A stretch of DNA of 64,000 nucleotides, taken from assembly GCA_947685225.1 (NCBI GenBank), contig CANTUV010000011.1, positions 63,724,501-63,788,500 on the forward strand, written 5' to 3'. The notes beneath the pieces were generated by a model. The model ran no database searches and was not told the DNA's origin. It worked only from the letters and a program-made list of their open reading frames with translations. The DNA comes from Garcia nutans. Lineage: Eukaryota > Streptophyta > Magnoliopsida > Malpighiales > Euphorbiaceae. This document shows positions 59,704-64,000 of the stretch, piece after piece (position 1 is the first letter of the stretch; each line of letters begins with the position of its first letter). Position numbers and translations under genes: made by a program.

Positions 59704-61580
59704 TCAGACTCCTGAGTTGGGCCAACCATTTGTTGAATGTTCACAAGCATGGCCCTTTCTTTTAGCAATAAGTTGAGTTTGAATGGTTTTCTCCGTTGCA
59801 ATTGCTTCCTGAATGTTGCTGTAAACTAGATTGCAAAGCTCATCAAGGGCTAACATTGGAAATGGCTCCTCGATCAGAACACCAACCTATGGCAGTGTCA
59901 GAAAGATAAAAGAAAATGTTAAAAAAAATCAACGAAAGAACTAATGAAGAGTGAAAGATGAGCCAGACCCATGGGGCATCTATCAAGCAACCATGCTATA
60001 AACATTGGAAAATTTCAATATTTGCATAGATCAGAGCTTGGCAATAGTCTCTAGTATTGCATGTTTGCTTCACACACATACATATATGCAAGTCAAAAGA
60101 AACCAATTGTCCAGGTAATTCCTAGCAAAGACATAAAATTTACTTCTTCTATGCAGAACAAGGAAGCGGCACTGATAAAAGTCGCAGGGACTACAATCCA
60201 GTGGCAATCATCCCATAGTATTATAGGAAGAGTTAGATGCCAAAGAACCAGAAATCTTGATGTCAAGCGAGTATATGAGAGTGGAATAGGAATTCCCATT
60301 AATTGTTCACAAACACTAATTCCTTCATGCAAACATGAGATCTTTGAATCCTGCACCGTGATGAAGAAATCGAGTTAAAGAGTATTCATTGCCTTACTGG
60401 TAATTGTTATGGAAGATTTACCAGCACTCAGTTTTTAACCCATATTATTTGAACCTATTTATGCACTCTTCGAGACAAAAATTGCAAAATGAAAAGAATC
60501 AAGATTAAAGAAACCACTAATTATCTGTAATTTTGACATTACTTTCTAATTTTTTTCTCAATAACATAATCCATTAATTTGATGCAAAGCCTTAACTAGC
60601 TATAATCGGGCAAGAAAAATACCAGCAGATTTTTCTTTGATTCCTCTAAGTTAAGCAATTGAAGACTTTGAGAAATGAACTCAATAATGCAGCGAGGTCT
60701 ATGTGTGGAATTGAGAACCACTGCTAGATCATCTACTTCGAGCAAATTTGTGAGGTCTCTCTCAATATCTGAACCATAAAGCACATGGCACTGCAAATAC
60801 AAAAATTTAGAGTAATTCAACTATTGAACCAAATTCGCTCAATCCCATGAATTATCCCATTGCTATGGAAAAAAAAAAAGAACTGACCTTGAGTGCTATT
60901 GGAAACGCTATAATATAATGCAAAAGATCATTCTTAAGGACTCCATCACTGGAACTGTCAACTGTAGCCATCACTTGCCTGGCGAAATCATTAGTACCTG
61001 AAATCACTTTAGTCCAAGCCTTCTTTCCCTCGTCAAATCTCGAATAAGAAGCCTCTGTCCTAAAAACAAGTAACAGAGCCAATGCCGGAGCCGTCAATTG
61101 ATAAGGCAGAGAAGAAGCCCTCAAAACAGGGAAAAACCCAGGCAAGAAATGCATCTCCACCGCAGAATTATAGCAAGCTATGATCGCAGCCACTGAAGTA
61201 AAGGCAATTACTGGAGGTATTAAAGACAATATCACCCGCGACTGTAGACTTGAGAGTAAATGGCGGATATGGCGAAGAGAACTTCTGTGCTCAATCCATT
61301 TCTTGTGGTTATACAAAGAACGCTTCCGTTGCATCCCTCCCTCTTTTACAGTGTCAGCCCAATCAGGGATTGCACGGAAAAGGGAAAAAAGAGTTAGGGT
61401 TTTGGGGGGCTCTGGTGGGGTTGAGGAGTGAGAACAGAGAAGTTTGAAGGAAAGAGTGGGCTTTTGGGGTTTGGAGGGAAAGTGATTTAGGTGTAATTTG
61501 AGGAGAATTTGGGGGATAAAGTTGGAAGAAATCGAAATTTTGGGGAGTGGTGAATCGAAGTGCGTTGTAGGTGGTGACAT
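59704..61580 (-). CDS. Chloroplast bestrophin-like anion channel (VCCN/UPF0187 family)
   Basis: Four exons, 60888-61580, 60623-60790, 60144-60350 and 59704-59886, give 416 residues. A Ser/Pro/Lys-rich N-terminus (about 80 residues) fits a transit peptide. The family core includes KWIEHRSSLRHIRHLLSS, a hydrophobic stretch IPPVIAFTSVAAIIACYN, FRTEASYSRFDEGKKAW, HRPRCIIEFISQSLQ, CEQLMGIPIPLSYTRLTSR, a second hydrophobic pair (LWHLTLPIILW, IVVPATFISAASLF) and the bestrophin end EEPFPMLALDELC. Members are thylakoid voltage-dependent Cl- channels that tune the proton motive force after light changes. All frames and splice sites are intact. From memory the Arabidopsis relatives are At3g61320 and At2g45870, the latter next to BAM7. 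Confidence 0.95.
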
Positions 61581-61799
61581 TTGTGGTGGAAATTAGGACT
61601 AGAGTTGGAGTATGGGGGGAGATAAGGCAAGGGAAAGAGGTGGAGGTGGAGATGGACATGGACATGGAAATGGTAAGTAAGAGCAGAGTGCGAGTTGAAA
61701 GAAGCAGTTAATATGAACATGAGAGAGTGGATGGGTTAGTTTAGAAACAGTTGTTTGTGAAGGAGGATTCTTCACATGTTCTAATTTCTGATTGGCCCA

Positions 61800-62523
61800 C
61801 ATATATATATAAACGTTATTTTTAATACATAACTTTTTTTTCCTTTTAAATATTAATATTAAAAAAATCAATTTTAAATTTATTGGCTAAAATAATATAT
61901 ATTTATTGTTAAGCTATAAATTTAATTATATTAATAATAAAAAATTAAAACAACTAAACAATTTATACCCGCTTATTCTATCCGAGTATTTAATTCCATC
62001 TTGAATTATAAAATCCAAAATAAAAATAGAATGCAAAAATAAACATTTATACCAAAACATTACTCCATTTTTAAGAGAAATTTCCCCTTTTTTTCTTGTG
62101 CCCCTTGAATATAGATATAATATAAGAAGAAGAAGAAAATTAAATGAGATACTGGAAATTAAGCTCTTGTGGAACTCAGGTGTGGGTAATCTGACTGATA
62201 ATTTGAAGTTCTGAACAAATCAGAAATGGAGAAGAGGACTATTGAAGAAAATAATAACCATCCTACAAATCTCAAGCAAAATACAGGAGCTGGAACTTTA
62301 AGAGTTTTATCTTTCCTCCACTTCAATTTTGTCAAAACAAAGCAGCAAAAATCATCTCCTGTACTGGATTTGGCCAAAATAGAAAAACATAAAAAACAGT
62401 ATAAAGATATTACATTCTCCGGAAGTATGCTTCTAGCAAACAAAGGGACTGGCTCTCATAACAAGCACTGCTGCTTGATCTAAACTCATGATGGTCCTAT
62501 GCAAACCTGAGCTGAATACCCTG
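61800..62523. other. Intergenic, no gene seen
   Basis: AT-rich spacer upstream of the bestrophin gene and downstream of the small gene at 62.5-63.8 kb. The 85-codon plus-strand frame at 62226-62483 has no family signature and probably overlaps the 3' UTR of the minus-strand gene. Confidence 0.4.
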
Positions 62524-63751
62524 CTAATGCTCTTTTGTACTTTTAAGGGTCAGGTTCTCTATTTGGCCTCCTTGAGGTTGAGGTTCGTGCTTTGATCCAA
62601 AGATGTATTCTTTCACCGAACTCTCTGCTGATAGTATTCTTTCGAGAAAACTAAGCCAGGATAAAAAATGCTTCAAAGCGAGAATTTTTTAAAATGTCAA
62701 TGATCCTGAGACAGGCAGTGTTGATACCATAAGAATATTACCTCAAGCTATGGTATGCCTCTCCCAGCACCGTACATATGAATAGATAAATAATAAAGCA
62801 ATCATTCTATTTTTCATGAATCATAATGTTTCATTCCTATGAAACTGAAGCCACAACAAGGACATTAGCCTCAGAATGACACTTTCAAAAGGAATTGTGC
62901 AGAAGGTGGACAAAATTCATGCATACCTATGAATTTAGGAATGCAGATAAGAGAAAACTTGTAAGAGAAAGCAAAGGCTGAATAAACATGGAAAAAAAAT
63001 TCAGGCGGGGAAGTCAGATAAATAATCAACATGTAACAAAACCCAGAAATTAAACTACAAGGCAAACAACTTCAAGTGATAAGTGAAAAAAAAAAAAAAA
63101 AGCATAAACTCTCAGTATACATATAGGATTTGATGCTTTCACCGGTCCTTGAAGTTGCTAAAAATCACAGGTAATTTAACCTGTTACTCAAATTATACCC
63201 CGTGTCCAATACTCAATGAAAGCACACAATATGTGATCAATTGCCTTCCACAATAGTTCTACTTTCTCAATGAAAGCACACAATATGTGATCAATGGCTT
63301 CAACTGGGGTTCCAACTTGGATTCTACTTGAACTTGCTATTCTACTCAATTCAATCCAAAAGCGGATAGACAAAACAAGTTCAATCCTTCAGAAAAATAA
63401 AAATAATAATAATACCCAAATTAAAATTTCAGCAGCCTATGTAAATGGTTGATCCCTGAAATTAGGCTAATTAAAACGAATAACATAAAGAAAGTAAATT
63501 AATTCAAAATCATATACATAAACCTAAGTATAATTGCAAGTAATATGGAAAATTAAGGAGATATCATTTGAAGGAATTCGAAAGTCAATACGCACAAAAA
63601 TAACAATATCGATTGTGTTTTGGAAATCAGAAAGAAAAATAAGAAATGGGCAAATTACAGGGTCGAAAGCATTGGGTTCGGGACCATAATCAGCAGTTAA
63701 GAGAAAATAAGAAGCAACAGCAGTGCCGACCATCGTCGTCCTCCTCACCAT
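62524..63751 (-). CDS. Small plant protein (TADYGPEPN type), exon structure incomplete
   Basis: Exon 63659-63751 encodes MVRRTTMVGTAVASYFLL then TADYGPEPNAFDP, with a GTAATT donor after the Pro. A likely final exon ends at TAG 62524-62526 and encodes ILSAESSVKEYIFGSK, PQPQGGQIENLTLKS and TKEH. This order matches a class of short plant proteins I recall (TADYGPEPNxxDP...ILSAExSVKEFIFG) of unknown function. The two visible exons do not join in phase with either acceptor (62650 or 62638), so a tiny middle exon ending in phase 2 is expected somewhere in 62651-63658. The start could be Met1 or Met7. A short hydrophobic run near the N-terminus may be a membrane anchor. Confidence 0.55.
63212..63296. 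repeat. Direct repeat, 54-bp spacing
   Basis: CTCAATGAAAGCACACAATA with TGTGATCAAT following occurs at 63212 and again at 63266, inside the intron of the small minus-strand gene. Confidence 0.9.
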
Positions 63752-64000
63752 ATCTTGTCTGTTTTAGGATTCATCTCCCAATTTCTTTCCTTTTTTGGGT
63801 TTACACTTCGCAAATAGCAAGAAATGAGAGATTTTTGGGTTTTGAAATACAAACTGTTAAAATTATTTCGAAGAAATTTGTAGTTTCTGGAGAGTGGAGA
63901 TGGAGACTGATTTGAACGACTGTCGTTTACTGGCAAAGCGGAAGTTGTATCATCTATTTTGAAGAATGCCTGTCGTATTGAATAAAATAATTTTGTTATC

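Noticed and set aside
62226..62483. 85-codon plus-strand frame ending CCLI
   Set aside because: No recognisable motif or splice context; overlaps the likely 3' region of the minus-strand small gene.

Overview
The window is nuclear DNA of a flowering plant, most likely a eudicot (rosid is my guess; the species cannot be fixed from sequence). The evidence is many small exons with GT-AG introns, AT-rich intergenic DNA, an Au-type SINE, a Tourist-like MITE, Met-tRNA-primed LTR elements, and plant-only families (BZR1-beta-amylase fusion, subgroup IIIf bHLH, peroxisomal acyl-CoA thioesterase with a cNMP domain, chloroplast bestrophin). Exon structures were built by hand from reading frame, splice sites and remembered family alignments.

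Layout. 0-4 kb: a C2-domain gene (-) broken by a SINE, a MITE, and a decayed 2-oxoglutarate dioxygenase (+). 4.3-7.4 kb: a GL3/EGL3/MYC1-type bHLH gene (-) whose DNA-contacting basic region is degenerate. 7.4-14.4 kb: AT-rich DNA with an inverted-repeat element, a degenerate tandem array and a duplicated small-protein gene, one copy dead. 14.5-26.7 kb: two beta-amylase genes in tandem (+), the first with a plastid-type N-terminus (BAM2-like), the second with a BZR1 DNA-binding domain (BAM7-like). 27.1-29.1 kb: a short complete-ended LTR retrotransposon. 29.4-33.1 kb: a class 3 lipase (-). 34.3-35.6 kb: an RGG/HABP4-type RNA-binding protein (-) with two in-frame stops. 36-37.4 kb: ribosomal protein eL36 (+). 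39.6-46.3 kb: acyl-CoA thioesterase ending in SKL (+). 47.8-49.6 kb: SKIP4-like F-box/kelch gene (+). 50.5-51.8 kb: unidentified acidic coiled-coil-like protein (-). 52.5-58.9 kb: an ankyrin/integrin-linked-kinase-like gene and a riboflavin deaminase gene (PYRD), both carrying several inactivating lesions, with a tRNA-Val relic between them. 59.7-61.6 kb: chloroplast bestrophin-like anion channel (-). 62.5-63.8 kb: a small two-or-more-exon gene (-).

The main pattern is selective decay. Six loci are broken by different kinds of lesion (SINE insertion, nonsense, frameshift, loss of catalytic or metal-binding residues), while the genes between them are intact over many exons. Intact neighbours argue against poor sequence quality. 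The simplest reading is gene loss from one copy of a duplicated block, but this is inference. From memory, the bHLH-BAM2-lipase order resembles Arabidopsis At4g00480-At4g00490-At4g00500, and BAM7 and the bestrophin are neighbours there (At2g45880/At2g45870), so the window looks like an old conserved gene neighbourhood.
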